From NCBI RefSeq assembly GCF_000403645.1, contig NC_021313.1, forward strand, positions 62,001 through 126,000: DNA of 64,000 nucleotides, given 5' to 3'. This DNA comes from Salinarchaeum sp. Harcht-Bsk1. GTDB lineage: Archaea > Halobacteriota > Halobacteria > Halobacteriales > Salinarchaeaceae. Under the pieces are notes generated by a model. That model was not told the origin of the DNA. It saw only the letters and a list, made by a program, of their open reading frames with translations, and made no database searches. The translations under genes were made by a program, and so were the position numbers. This document shows, piece by piece, positions 26,327 to 34,848 of this stretch; the first letter of the stretch is position 1, and each line of letters opens with the position of its first letter.

Positions 26327-26544
26327 ACTCCCTCGCTACCGGAGGTCCGAACATGAATATGGTGGGAGGTGTGGGGACTCTCCGCATCCTGAAACACCCG
26401 ACGGCGCGGGACAATACGACCGTTGACGGACGAATTCGTACACTGCCACTATACGATAGAGAGCTGATAGCAATGGGTGACCGAACGTGATCGAGACGGC
26501 TACTCGGCGAACGGAAACCGGCTGGGGAGCGGAAAAACGTGACG

Positions 26545-27123
26545 TCAGGGAGACTCGCTGGTCTCCAGCGAGAAGTCCGCACGCGGGTAGGCGACGCAGG
26601 TCAGGACGTAGCCGTCCTCGAGTTCGGGGTCGTCGAGCATCTCTTGATCGTCGTGCTCGACGAAGTCACGGGCGTCGCCGTCAGGGATGTGTCCCGCACA
26701 GGAGACGCACTGCCCCTCGCGGCAGGCGTATGGAAGGTCCCAGCCGTGGTCCTCGCCCTGATCGAGGAGCGGTTCGTTGTTGACGACTTCGATGGTCTCC
26801 CCTTCCTTGACGAACTCGACGTCGAAGTACTCGATTTCGTCCTCGGGGATGTCGCCGGGGCTGGAGCTCTCCTCTTCGCCCTCTTCGAGTTCCGTTCCCT
26901 CTTCGCCCTCACCGACGGCAGCCACGGCGGCACCGCCCCCGGCGCTGAAGGTGCGATTGGACGGCTCCGGGAAGTCCGTCTCCGGAACCGTCTGCGCTCG
27001 CTGTTCGAGCACGGCTTGTGAGATGTCCTCGTTCGGGCTCCACCCGGTGCCACGCGAGAAGTGCACCAGCACGGTGAGGACCGTCAGCCCGACGCCAACG
27101 GCGAAGGCCAAACCCAGTTCCAT
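26545..27123 (-). CDS. Membrane-anchored plant-type [2Fe-2S] ferredoxin
   Basis: A 192-residue protein with an N-terminal transmembrane helix (residues 4-22), an acidic low-complexity linker with Ala/Gly and Glu/Ser runs at about 60-95, and a C-terminal ferredoxin domain. Cluster cysteines are C134, C139, C142 in PYACREGQCVSCAGH and C176 in LTCVAYP, spacing C-x4-C-x2-C. The acidic insertion EHDDQEMLDDPELEDGYV is typical of halophilic ferredoxins. It should carry electrons at the inner face of the membrane for an unidentified redox partner. A GTG two codons upstream is an alternative start. The PfpI gene is divergent. Confidence 0.9.
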   Translation of the reverse strand: MELGLAFAVGVGLTVLTVLVHFSRGTGWSPNEDISQAVLEQRAQTVPETDFPEPSNRTFSAGGGAAVAAVGEGEEGTELEEGEEESSSPGDIPEDEIEYFDVEFVKEGETIEVVNNEPLLDQGEDHGWDLPYACREGQCVSCAGHIPDGDARDFVEHDDQEMLDDPELEDGYVLTCVAYPRADFSLETSESP

Positions 27124-27283
27124 TTGCACGGCAGTTCGAAACGGTGCTTTATCTGTATTGTGATCCGGTGACCGCATCGACCCGGCGCACAGCGGTGGCT
27201 CCCGAAACTGTTCGGCCCTGAAATGGCATCCGCCCCAGCGAGTGCGCCGAGGACTTTTTGGCCCACAGGGAGTCGAGTACGTC

Positions 27284-27895
27284 ATGGATTCCTCCGAGAC
27301 GACGTCGGTGGAGGTCGTCGTCTTCAACGGCTTCGACGAACTGGACGCCCTCGGCCCGTACGAGGTCCTCGAGAACGCCAAAGACGCCGGCGCCAATCTC
27401 GACGTCGAACTCGTGACCCTCGGTGGAGCCACGAGTGCGACGGGCAATCACGACCTCACCGTCGCCTCACAGGGCGCGCTCTCCGACCACGCGGACCTGC
27501 TCGTCGTCCCTGGTGGCAGTTGGGACGGCCGGGCCGTCGCCGGTGCGTGGGCAGAGGTCCAGGCGGGCGACCTCCCCGAAGCAGTCAGGCTAGCACACCA
27601 ACGCGGAGCGATCGTCGGGTCGGTCTGCACCGGAGCGATGATCCTCGAGGCAGGCGGACTGCTCGATGGAAAACGGGCGACGACCCACCACGGCGCGATG
27701 GAGGACCTGCGAGAATCGGGCGCGGAAGCCGTGGACGCCCGCGTCGTGGACGAGGGCGACGTCGTCACTGCCGGTGGCGTGACCGCAGGACTCGACCTGG
27801 GTTTCTGGCTCGTCGAGCGATTCTGGGGCGTGGACCTCGCCGACGAGATCGCTCGCGAGATGGAGTACGAACGCTCGGACGACGTCGTCGCGTAG
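27284..27895 (+). CDS. DJ-1/PfpI family protein (glutamine amidotransferase-like)
   Basis: A 203-residue protein with the DJ-1/PfpI fold: VEVVVFNGFDELDALGPYEV in the first 30 residues including the conserved glutamate/aspartate, LLVVPGGSWDG near 72-82, and the nucleophile elbow IVGSVCTGAMILEAGG with Cys115. TTHHG near 134 supplies the histidine. The combination is nearest to the AraC-type DJ-1 domain and isonitrile hydratase-like proteins. Probable roles are deglycase, chaperone or hydratase; not determinable. Its convergent neighbour is 6-phosphogluconate dehydrogenase. Confidence 0.9.
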   Translation: MDSSETTSVEVVVFNGFDELDALGPYEVLENAKDAGANLDVELVTLGGATSATGNHDLTVASQGALSDHADLLVVPGGSWDGRAVAGAWAEVQAGDLPEAVRLAHQRGAIVGSVCTGAMILEAGGLLDGKRATTHHGAMEDLRESGAEAVDARVVDEGDVVTAGGVTAGLDLGFWLVERFWGVDLADEIAREMEYERSDDVVA

Positions 27896-27934
27896 TCGCC
27901 CCGGGAAGGAATCGGTCCTCGACGGCGCGATCGC

Positions 27935-28828
27935 TCAGTTCTCTCGGACGACCTCGTGCCGTCCGAACCCGTAGCGCAGCCGGTTGGCGAGTTTCCGCGC
28001 GAAGCGGTCCTTGCGGCTGTCGAAGCGCTCGGCGAGCGCCTGGTAGATCAGCGGCACTGGCACCTCCTGTTCGAGCGCCTCCTGGACGGTCCACGTCCCC
28101 GTCGACCCACCCTGTACGTGATCGGCGACGTCGCCGAGGTCCGAGCCCTCCTCCCGGAACGCCTCTTCACAGAGGTCCAGGAGCCAGGAGCGGATCACAG
28201 CACCGTTGGTCCAGGTTCGCGCGACGGACTCGAGGTCGAGGTCGTAGCGGCCACGCGCAAGGAGTTCGAAGCCCTCGCCGTAGGCCTGCATGAGCGCGTA
28301 CTCGATGCCGTTGTGGACCATCTTGACGTAGTGGCCGGAGCCGACCGGACCCATCCGGTCGTGGCCGTCGGGGCCGGTCGCGACGGCGTCGAACGCCGGC
28401 ACCATCGCCTCGTAGGCCCACTCGGGGCCCCCGATCATCAGCGAGAAGCCGAGTTCGGCACCCGCCGGCCCGCCGCTCGTCCCGCAATCGAGGTAGGCAG
28501 CGTCAGTCGCGTCGGCGCGCCGGACCGAAGCCTCGAAGTGCGAGTTACCGCCGTCGACGATCACGTCGTCGCCGTCGACGTGGCCGTCGAGTTCGGCGAG
28601 GGCGGCGTCGACCGGATCGCCCGCGGGAACCATGAGCCAGATTCGTCGCTCCGATCCGAGTTCGTCGGCCACGTCGGGAATCGAATCGGCGGGCGTGACG
28701 CCGGCGTCCGCCGCGGCTGCGACGGCGTCATCGTCGATGTCGAAGGCGACGACGTCGTGCCCGGCGTCGAGGAGGCGATCGACGACGATCCTGCCCATCC
28801 GCCCCAGCCCGATAACGCCAATGTGCAT
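27935..28828 (-). CDS. gnd: 6-phosphogluconate dehydrogenase (decarboxylating, short type)
   Basis: The 297-residue protein has the NAD(P) loop IGLGRMGRIVVDRL at residues 6-19, an acidic residue after the second strand (VVAFDIDDD), favouring NAD, DGGNSHF near 92-98, and the catalytic K169 in GHYVKMVHNGIEYALMQAYG, the 6PGDH signature. The length is that of the short homologues (about 300 residues) found in archaea and some bacteria. It oxidises and decarboxylates 6-phosphogluconate to ribulose 5-phosphate. In haloarchaea this enzyme works in the oxidative pentose phosphate pathway. Cytoplasmic; monocistronic. Confidence 0.92.
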   Translation of the reverse strand: MHIGVIGLGRMGRIVVDRLLDAGHDVVAFDIDDDAVAAAADAGVTPADSIPDVADELGSERRIWLMVPAGDPVDAALAELDGHVDGDDVIVDGGNSHFEASVRRADATDAAYLDCGTSGGPAGAELGFSLMIGGPEWAYEAMVPAFDAVATGPDGHDRMGPVGSGHYVKMVHNGIEYALMQAYGEGFELLARGRYDLDLESVARTWTNGAVIRSWLLDLCEEAFREEGSDLGDVADHVQGGSTGTWTVQEALEQEVPVPLIYQALAERFDSRKDRFARKLANRLRYGFGRHEVVREN

Positions 28829-28904
28829 GGGCGAGGCTGCGATACGCCGGCAGGTAGTGGTTGCGATTCCCTGGCCGGGCGCTGGTGCTGAGAGACTGGC
28901 CTGG

Positions 28905-29378
28905 TCAGAAGCCGACGCCAGCGGAGAGCATCCCGCCGATCGTCAGCACTGCAACTCCCAAGAGGGCAGCCGCCTGGAACCACGGCAACGCCGTCCTGGT
29001 CGGTTCGCGCAGTTTGCCAGCGTCGAGGCCGTCGGAGAGTTTGCTGTTCCCGATCTCCACGGTCGCGATGACGCCGACCCAGAGGACCACCATGGTCAGG
29101 ACGAGGTGGCCCCGACCGCTGCTCGTCAGCGGCTCCGCAGTCACCTCCCCGCCGAGCGTGACGTGGTAGAGGACGTGGCCACCGGTCGCGAGCATCACGA
29201 GTGCAGCGAGTCGCGAGAGCGTGACGAGTCGATCGACGACCGCCGACAGCGGTTCGGGATCGATGCTGGCGTCTCGACCCAGTGGAAGCACTGCGAGTGC
29301 CACGAACGCCACGCTACCGATCCAGAGTCCACCGAAGAGTACGTGCACGACCGTCGCAACGGAGTCCAGCGTCGTCAT
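28905..29378 (-). CDS. CopD-like four-helix membrane protein
   Basis: A 157-residue integral membrane protein with helices at about 5-30, 52-75, 88-106 and 132-153. Histidines lie in helix 1 (ATVVHVLFGGLWIGSVAFVAL) and helix 2 (LATGGHVLYHV), the pattern of CopD/YcnJ-like domains where they bind copper or heme. The gene lies 77 bp from the 6-phosphogluconate dehydrogenase start in the same direction. ATG at 29378 gives MTTLDSVATVVHV, right at the first helix; nine codons of upstream open frame look non-coding. Metal transport or heme binding is possible; neither is shown. Confidence 0.82.
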   Translation of the reverse strand: MTTLDSVATVVHVLFGGLWIGSVAFVALAVLPLGRDASIDPEPLSAVVDRLVTLSRLAALVMLATGGHVLYHVTLGGEVTAEPLTSSGRGHLVLTMVVLWVGVIATVEIGNSKLSDGLDAGKLREPTRTALPWFQAAALLGVAVLTIGGMLSAGVGF

Positions 29379-29486
29379 ACGGAACGGTGACCGGTGACTC
29401 GGCAAAGCAGTGACGATCGGCGACGCCGGCTCCGTCGAACGGAACTTCGTAGTCGCTCGGGGGAGCGGATCGGGCGACGACAGCTG

Positions 29487-30278
29487 TTACTCGGCGCAGG
29501 AGGGACACACGAGCGCCACGGAACCGCCTTCGGACTCGCGAATCGTCGTCTGGAGGACGCTAACCGGATGGGCTCGGCCGCAGATCGCACAGTCGCTCTC
29601 GGGGTCGGCAGTCAGGGAGTCCGGGACGCCGTCACCCTGACTGCCGGATGGCGCGGTCCCGGCACTGTCGGTCGTCTGGGTCGCTCCCATGCCGTCGGTG
29701 ACGCCCGCGCCGACGCCCTGATCGACGCCATGTTCGAGCTCATCAAACGCCTCGCTAGTCATCTCGTCGAGGACCTCCGCGGCGAGTTCACGGACGACGC
29801 CGTCGGCGTGGGCGGTGTCGAGCATCGACTCGACGCCGGGCGAGGGGTCTCGCCGGGACTCGTCGAGGCCGTCGACGTAGTCGTCGAAGCTGACGGACTC
29901 GAACTCGCTCGACTCGATGGTCGCCTCGGAGAGGTCGGTGGTGCCTGCCTCGCTGGAAGACTCCGCGCTGGAAGCCTCCCCACCAGAGCCCCCGGCGCCG
30001 GTCACCGGCGAATCAGTCCCGTCGGCGTCGGTACTGCTCGCTGGATCCGTCGTTCCGTTCGACGGTCCACTCGTCGGTCCAGCAGACGCTGCGGACGCGT
30101 CGTCGGACGGAGCTGTCGCAGCTGAGGCGAGGTCCACGACGACGCTCAACGCCTCCTGGAAACTCGCCGGTTCGTAGCCACGCTCGGCGACGAACAGTTC
30201 GTCGACGCGTTCGCGGAGGGGTTCGGGAACGCGATGCTGTCCTGCATCGCCACCGACGGCATCGCCGTTCCCGCTCAT
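29487..30278 (-). CDS. Acidic disordered protein with C-terminal zinc ribbon, unknown function
   Basis: A 263-residue haloarchaeal protein from ATG MSGNGDAVGGDAG. Residues 1-60 are a helical domain (PLRERVDELFVAERGYEPAS), followed by a long disordered Ser/Asp/Gly/Thr-rich stretch to about 130, a helical acidic part (SFDDYVDGLDESRRDPSPG), and a C-terminal zinc ribbon with CAICG and, 23 residues later, CPSC. A TATA box at 30302-30310, 28 nt upstream, fits this start; the ATG at 30299 would lie inside the promoter and adds MESRREC. No enzyme motif is visible; a nucleic-acid or protein adaptor role is a guess. Confidence 0.8.
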   Translation of the reverse strand: MSGNGDAVGGDAGQHRVPEPLRERVDELFVAERGYEPASFQEALSVVVDLASAATAPSDDASAASAGPTSGPSNGTTDPASSTDADGTDSPVTGAGGSGGEASSAESSSEAGTTDLSEATIESSEFESVSFDDYVDGLDESRRDPSPGVESMLDTAHADGVVRELAAEVLDEMTSEAFDELEHGVDQGVGAGVTDGMGATQTTDSAGTAPSGSQGDGVPDSLTADPESDCAICGRAHPVSVLQTTIRESEGGSVALVCPSCAE

Positions 30279-30301
30279 ACACTCGCGTCGGGACTCCATC
30301 C

Positions 30302-30310
30302 TAATAAATT
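30302..30310 (-). promoter_or_regulatory. TATA box deciding the start of the zinc-ribbon gene
   Basis: On the reverse strand the sequence aatttatta is centred 28 nt before the ATG at 30278 and only about 7 nt before the ATG at 30299. The distance supports a leaderless transcript from 30278 and argues against the upstream start. Confidence 0.65.
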
Positions 30311-30457
30311 GAAGTGTTGCAGCGAAGAAGGGAACCACCGACGGGCCGCCTCGCGGCGGTCGAGAGCGGCTGGCGCGGCGCGTTCGCTTCTCACAGGCTG
30401 AGAATCGGACCCGATCATATCAGGGCTACTCTCGTAGCTACGGTCAGAGAGCCACCG

Positions 30458-31120
30458 ATGACGCACGCTGAACTCACCGTAACGTTACCTGACGGCACCT
30501 GGGTCAAGGACGTGTCGGCGGCGAATCCCGACGCCACGTTCCGCGTCCTCGCTGCACTGCCGGGCACAGAGACCGGATTCGGGCTCGTGGAACTCGTCGC
30601 GGACGACCCGCGTCCGGTCCTCACCGCCATGGAGGACCACGACGCGATTACCCGGATCGAACTCCTCCAGGCCGGGGAGGATCGAGCGATGGTCCAGTTC
30701 GAGACCACACAGCCACTCCTCCTCTTTTCCGCCCGCGAATCCCGGATGCCGATCGAACTACCGATCGATATCGTCGACGGGACGACGACGCTCGAACTGA
30801 CGGCCTCGCGAGACCGCCTGTCCGAGCTCGCCCACCAGTTCGACGCCTTCGGACTGGACTACGCCGTCGAGTACGTCAGTCCGCGCGTCGAGTCCGAACG
30901 CCTCCTGACGGATCGCCAGCGAGAACTCGTCACGACGGCGATCGAGATGGGCTACTACGACACGCCGCGCGAGGCCTCGATGACCGAACTCGCGGAGGCA
31001 CTCGACATCGCGAAGTCGACCTGCTCGGAGACGCTCCACCGCGCCGAAGAGAAGGTGATCAAACGGTTCTCCGAGGGAACCCTTCACGACACCGATCCGG
31101 CGACCGTCGAGCCCCAGTGA
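30458..31120 (+). CDS. HTH-10 (bacterio-opsin activator type) transcriptional regulator
   Basis: A 220-residue protein with an N-terminal ligand/sensor part and a C-terminal HTH-10 DNA-binding region. The latter contains LLTDRQRELVTTAIEMGYYD and TPREASMTELAEALDIAKST, then CSETLHRAEEKVIKRF, the conserved signature of the haloarchaeal Bat family (residues about 150-205). The N-terminal 140 residues are mixed alpha/beta with no cysteine or PAS/GAF motif that I recognise. It probably regulates a nearby or distant operon; the DUF7521-like membrane gene follows in the same direction. No target is proven. Confidence 0.9.
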   Translation: MTHAELTVTLPDGTWVKDVSAANPDATFRVLAALPGTETGFGLVELVADDPRPVLTAMEDHDAITRIELLQAGEDRAMVQFETTQPLLLFSARESRMPIELPIDIVDGTTTLELTASRDRLSELAHQFDAFGLDYAVEYVSPRVESERLLTDRQRELVTTAIEMGYYDTPREASMTELAEALDIAKSTCSETLHRAEEKVIKRFSEGTLHDTDPATVEPQ

Positions 31121-31214
31121 CGATGCGCCGTTCCAGCGAAGCGAGAATCGAACCGGCCATTGATACCGACCGCTGCCGTCGGATGCACCGAGGACCCGCA
31201 GCGGTCCCCGTCAG

Positions 31215-31538
31215 GTGATTCAGATGGACGCCCTCACGACAGCCGTCGTCGCCGCCAACACCGTGACGCTCGTGTTCGGGAGCGCGATCGTGCTCCTGGC
31301 GTACCGGGCGTACGCGAGAACCGGCTCCCGCGCCCTCCGCGCGTTGAGCGCTGGCCTCGGACTCGTCACGCTGGGCACGCTGCTCGGCGGGACGCTCCAC
31401 CAGCTTACCGCCTCCTCGCTCCTCCAGAGCATCGTCGTCCAGAGCGGCTTCACAGCGCTCGGGTTCGTCGTCCTCGCCTACTCGCTGTTCGTCGAACGAA
31501 CGCCGACGCCGACCGTCGTGTCGTCGACGACCGAGTAA
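31215..31538 (+). CDS. Small membrane protein (DUF7521-like)
   Basis: A 107-residue membrane protein with helices at about 9-30, 41-62 and 73-92 connected by short basic loops (YRAYARTGSRALRALSA). This arrangement is seen in haloarchaeal DUF7521 proteins that are commonly placed beside small regulators. It follows the HTH-10 gene by 94 bp in the same orientation, so may be co-regulated. The first start is a GTG giving MIQMDALTT, and an ATG three codons later is equally likely. Function unknown; a sensor or accessory of the regulator is a possibility only. Confidence 0.78.
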   Translation: MIQMDALTTAVVAANTVTLVFGSAIVLLAYRAYARTGSRALRALSAGLGLVTLGTLLGGTLHQLTASSLLQSIVVQSGFTALGFVVLAYSLFVERTPTPTVVSSTTE

Positions 31539-31655
31539 ATCGCGAACTGCCGATCGCGATCCGTCGGACGGTCCCGTGGCTCTCCGACCCAGATACCGGC
31601 GGTAGCTGCGGTCCGCACAACCTTCATGCGGAGTCACCGAGAAGCGCCACTCGGA

Positions 31656-32939
31656 ATGACAGAGGATCAGCACGGATTCTACACGCGAAGCCTCCACGCA
31701 GGGCAGGAGGCGGACCCGACGACTGGCGCACGCGCACCACCGATCTACCAGACGACGTCCTACGAGTTCGAAGACGCCGAGCACGCCGCCTCGCTGTTCG
31801 CACTCGAGGAGCCCGGCAACATCTACAGCCGGATCATGAACCCCACGAACGCCGTGCTCGAGGAGCGCCTCGCCTCGCTGGAGGGCGGCGTCGGCGCGCT
31901 CGCGACCTCAAGCGGGATGGCGGCACTCGACCTGGCGACGTTCACGCTCGCCAGCGAGGGAGACAACGTCGTCACGGCGTCGGCACTGTACGGCGGCACG
32001 TACATCTACTTCACCCACACGGCGCCGCGCCGGGGGATCGAGACGCGATTCGTCGACACGCTCGATTACGACGCCTACGCAGCGGAGATCGACGAGGACA
32101 CCGCGTACGTACATCTCGAGACGATCGGTAACCCGGCGCTCGTTACCCCGGACATCGAACGGATTGCCGATATCGCGCACGAACACGGCGCACCCCTGTT
32201 CGTCGACAACACGTTCGCGACGCCCTATCTCTGCAATCCGCTCGACCACGGCGCCGACCTCGTCTGGCACTCGACGACCAAGTGGATCCACGGTGCCGGC
32301 TCAACGATCGGCGGCATCCTGATCGACGGCGGCAGCTTCGACTGGAACGGCGAGGACTATCCGGAGATCGCCGCCGAGAATCCCGCCTACCACGGCGTCA
32401 ACTTCCAGGAGCGCTTCGGCGACGCAGCCTTCCTTGCGACGGCCCGTGCACGCGCCCTCCGCGACCTCGGCAACCAGCAGTCACCCTTCGACGCGTGGGT
32501 CACTACCCAGAAGCTCGAGACGCTCCCACTGCGGATGGAGCGCCACTCCGAGAACGCGATGGCCGTCGCCGAGCACCTCGACGAACATCCCGAAGTCGAC
32601 TGGGTCACCTATCCAGGGCTCGAAGACCACGAGACGCACGACCTCTCCACGCAGTACCTCGACGGCGGCTACGGCGGTATGATCGCCTTCGGCCTCGCCG
32701 GCGGCTACGACGCAGCCCGCACCACCGTCGAGTCGACCGAACTCGCGAGCCTGCTGGCGAACGTCGGCGACGCCAAGACGCTCATCATCCACCCGGCCTC
32801 GACGACCCACCAGCAACTCACGGAGGAAGAACAGCTCGCGAGCGGCGTGACGCCCGACCTCGTTCGCCTCTCCGTCGGCCTGGAAGACGTCGAGGACGTG
32901 ATCGCCGACCTCGACGACGCGATCGACGCGGCGACCTGA
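31656..32939 (+). CDS. metY: O-acetylhomoserine aminocarboxypropyltransferase (MetY-type)
   Basis: The 427-residue protein is a PLP enzyme of the Cys/Met metabolism family. Seen: Y57 and R59 in IYSRIMNPT, SSGMAA at 85-90, TIGNPALVTPDIERIA, DNTFATPYLCNP at 184-195, and the Schiff-base K209 in HSTTKWIHG. The long internal insertion (residues 223-260, GGSFDWNGEDYP) distinguishes O-acetylhomoserine sulfhydrylases from cystathionine synthases and lyases. It makes homocysteine from O-acetylhomoserine and sulfide in methionine synthesis. metX, the acetyltransferase gene usually next to it, is not in this neighbourhood. Cytoplasmic. Confidence 0.93.
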   Translation: MTEDQHGFYTRSLHAGQEADPTTGARAPPIYQTTSYEFEDAEHAASLFALEEPGNIYSRIMNPTNAVLEERLASLEGGVGALATSSGMAALDLATFTLASEGDNVVTASALYGGTYIYFTHTAPRRGIETRFVDTLDYDAYAAEIDEDTAYVHLETIGNPALVTPDIERIADIAHEHGAPLFVDNTFATPYLCNPLDHGADLVWHSTTKWIHGAGSTIGGILIDGGSFDWNGEDYPEIAAENPAYHGVNFQERFGDAAFLATARARALRDLGNQQSPFDAWVTTQKLETLPLRMERHSENAMAVAEHLDEHPEVDWVTYPGLEDHETHDLSTQYLDGGYGGMIAFGLAGGYDAARTTVESTELASLLANVGDAKTLIIHPASTTHQQLTEEEQLASGVTPDLVRLSVGLEDVEDVIADLDDAIDAAT

Positions 32940-32972
32940 CTCGAAGCGCCGTCACCGCTCCCTGGACACCCA

Positions 32973-33278
32973 TCAGGCGCCTGACTTCTGGGCGAGCACG
33001 ATCAGTGCCGTACTGTCCTCCCGCGCTCGGGGCGAGACCGCTCGCTCTCCGTCGAACCGTGCGACGTCACCCGGTTCGAGCGTGTGCTCCTCGCCGTCGA
33101 GCGTCACGACGATCGACCCGGACAGCAGGTGGAAGACGATCTGCCGATCGGGATGGCTATGTGCGGCGATTTCCTCCCCGGATTCGAGCCGGAGTCTGAT
33201 CGTCTTCGGTTCGTCGTCGAACAGCACTGCGTGTGGTTCGGCGTCGAGTTCGTCGAGCGCGACGACCGACGGACTCAT
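32973..33278 (-). CDS. Cupin-domain protein
   Basis: A 101-residue single-domain cupin. Motif 1 is GEEIAAHSHPDRQIVFHLLSG near residues 34-54, with H41 and H43 as metal ligands; motif 2 is LEPGDVARFDGERAVSPRA. The start ATG overlaps the TGA of the preceding DUF2249 gene (ATGA at 33275-33278), so the two are translationally coupled. A short metal-binding cupin coupled to a DUF2249 protein suggests a joint role, perhaps in nitrogen-oxide or redox metabolism as in other haloarchaea, but that is inference. Cytoplasmic. Confidence 0.88.
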   Translation of the reverse strand: MSPSVVALDELDAEPHAVLFDDEPKTIRLRLESGEEIAAHSHPDRQIVFHLLSGSIVVTLDGEEHTLEPGDVARFDGERAVSPRAREDSTALIVLAQKSGA

Positions 33279-33502
33279 TCTTTCGGCAGTTCGGCCTCGA
33301 ACGCGTTCGGGCCGGTCTGCTCGACGGCGTACCCGTCCGCGTCGAAGGCGTCGACCTCGGCCTGGAACTCGTAGAAGAGTGGTTTGGGCTCGTGGTCGTT
33401 GACGAGCGTCAACGACTCGCCCGACTCCATCTCGTCGAATGTCTCGTGGACGAGCGGGTGCCGTTCCGGCGGCGCTACGTCGCGAAGATCCAGTCGTGGC
33501 AT
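33275..33502 (-). CDS. DUF2249-domain protein
   Basis: A 75-residue protein reading MPRLDLRDVAPPERHPLVHE, then FDEMESGESLTLVNDHEPKP and LFYEFQAEV, the DUF2249 core (a TusA-like two-layer fold). In bacteria and haloarchaea DUF2249 proteins cluster with hemerythrin and nitric-oxide related genes. The frame stays open upstream by 32 codons of poor coding quality, so the ATG at 33502 was chosen. It shares a four-base overlap with the cupin gene downstream. The TusA-like fold often handles sulfur or electron transfer, but no cysteine is found, so persulfide transfer is unlikely. Confidence 0.85.
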   Translation of the reverse strand: MPRLDLRDVAPPERHPLVHETFDEMESGESLTLVNDHEPKPLFYEFQAEVDAFDADGYAVEQTGPNAFEAELPKE

Positions 33503-33615
33503 GCAGCGTACCCTCCGTGAGCAGCACCGGTTGCAGTTGTCCCGAACGTCTTCGGATGGGGCACTGGACGACGATACGCAGTCCCGCCAGGTTCGCATTT
33601 GCTGAAACCAGCGTC

Positions 33616-33882
33616 TCAGGAGGAATCGGCAGCGAGTGCACGTAACTTGCTGCGTGCGGACGCCGGATCGACGCTGTACTTGAACGCCGGCCGGTCGTTC
33701 AACACGACGTACGGGACGCGTTCGCCGTATTCGTCGCGGAGTTCGGGATCCTCGTCGACGTCCACCAGCGAGAGGTCGAGGTCGACGTCCTCCTGTGCGG
33801 CGATCGTCTCGATCGTTTCCACGGCGTCGTCACACAGGTCGCAGTTCGATCGCGTGTACACCGTCGCCTCGACCGCTGCCAT
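33616..33882 (-). CDS. Glutaredoxin-like protein
   Basis: An 88-residue thioredoxin-fold protein with CDLC near residues 14-17 after VYTRSN, the conserved cis-proline region RVPYVVLNDRP and the final helix RSKLRALAADS. The size and CxxC fit DUF836/glutaredoxin-like proteins. It probably reduces disulfides or acts in redox control with an unknown electron donor. It is upstream of the DUF2249-cupin pair on the same strand, with a gap of 113 bp; a common role is possible but not shown. Cytoplasmic. Confidence 0.9.
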   Translation of the reverse strand: MAAVEATVYTRSNCDLCDDAVETIETIAAQEDVDLDLSLVDVDEDPELRDEYGERVPYVVLNDRPAFKYSVDPASARSKLRALAADSS

Positions 33883-33936
33883 ACTGGCGACTCCGGGCGC
33901 TGTGGAAAAACGGGTTGCGATCCTAGCGGAGACGGG

Positions 33937-34668
33937 CTACGGATCGAACTCGGCCGACGGTTCGCGGTCGGCCACTGCGTCGAGGAGCGACGCGAGCGCC
34001 GCTGCGGCCGCATCGAGCAAGGCCTCCCCGCGCTGTTCGTCGGCCTGGCTCGGATCGCCAACGACGCCGCTGTCTGTGAACTCGGCGCTGTCGAAGGCGA
34101 GATTGACGCCGGCGACCCACTCGCCCCAGCCGTCGCTCGCTCCAGCGACGGCCTCCTCGATGCGATCGTCCTTGATTAGTTCCGGGGCAACGTGGCGGAG
34201 CAGCGACGTCTCGACGGGACCGGCGTGGCCCATGTCCGGGGCGTCGACGGAATCGAACCAGGTGAATGGCACTGCGTATGCGTCACCGTCGCGCGAGAGG
34301 CGGGCGGCGACCTCGCGGAGCGCATCGACGTTGCCGCCGTGGCCGTTCACGAGCACGATCCGGTCGAAGCCGTGGTGGGCGAGACTCGTCGCCGCCTCTC
34401 GGACGTAGGCGCGGAACGTGTCCTCGCTGACCCACATCGTCCCGCCGAAGTGGCGGTGTTCTTCCGAGACGCCGACCGGAATCGCCGGTGCGACGACCAC
34501 GCGTTCGTCGAATCGTTCGGCGCCGGCCGCCGCGACTGCCTCGGCCGCGATAGTGTCCGTCGAAAGTGGTGCGTGGGGACCGTGTTGTTCGGTGCTCCCG
34601 ACCGGCAAGAGTGCCAGCGGAGTCTCGGCGGCCTCGGCGTCGGGCCAGGTCGCCTCGGCGAGGTGCAT
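33937..34668 (-). CDS. Creatininase-family amidohydrolase (ArfB/MftE-like)
   Basis: A 243-residue protein with the creatininase metal motif STEQHGPHAPLSTDT at residues 25-39 (E27, H29, D38), IPVGVSEEHRHFGGTMWVSE, and VLVNGHGGNVDALREVAARL. Members include creatinine amidohydrolase, mycofactocin peptidase MftE and archaeal formamide hydrolase ArfB for flavin and F420 precursor synthesis. In a haloarchaeon the latter is plausible because F420 and flavins are made. ATG giving MHLAEATWPD was chosen because the first 50 codons of open frame upstream are non-acidic. Cytoplasmic; substrate not proven. Confidence 0.88.
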   Translation of the reverse strand: MHLAEATWPDAEAAETPLALLPVGSTEQHGPHAPLSTDTIAAEAVAAAGAERFDERVVVAPAIPVGVSEEHRHFGGTMWVSEDTFRAYVREAATSLAHHGFDRIVLVNGHGGNVDALREVAARLSRDGDAYAVPFTWFDSVDAPDMGHAGPVETSLLRHVAPELIKDDRIEEAVAGASDGWGEWVAGVNLAFDSAEFTDSGVVGDPSQADEQRGEALLDAAAAALASLLDAVADREPSAEFDP

Positions 34669-34817
34669 GCCCGATCCCTCGGACCGATCGGCCTTCAACC
34701 CCGATGCTATCGCCCTGTCCGACGGCCAATCGACGGAGACGTTATCACCAGCTTCGGCACCCAGTGAACACCGATCCACACGTCCCTGCTGCCGTCTCGC
34801 GATCCAGTCCCCCGACA

Positions 34818-34825
34818 CTTATAGT
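34818..34825 (+). promoter_or_regulatory. TATA box of the histidine kinase gene
   Basis: cttatagt is centred 27 nt before the ATG at 34849, consistent with a leaderless message. Confidence 0.6.
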
Positions 34826-34848
34826 GTGGCTCGGTCCACAGAACCGAC

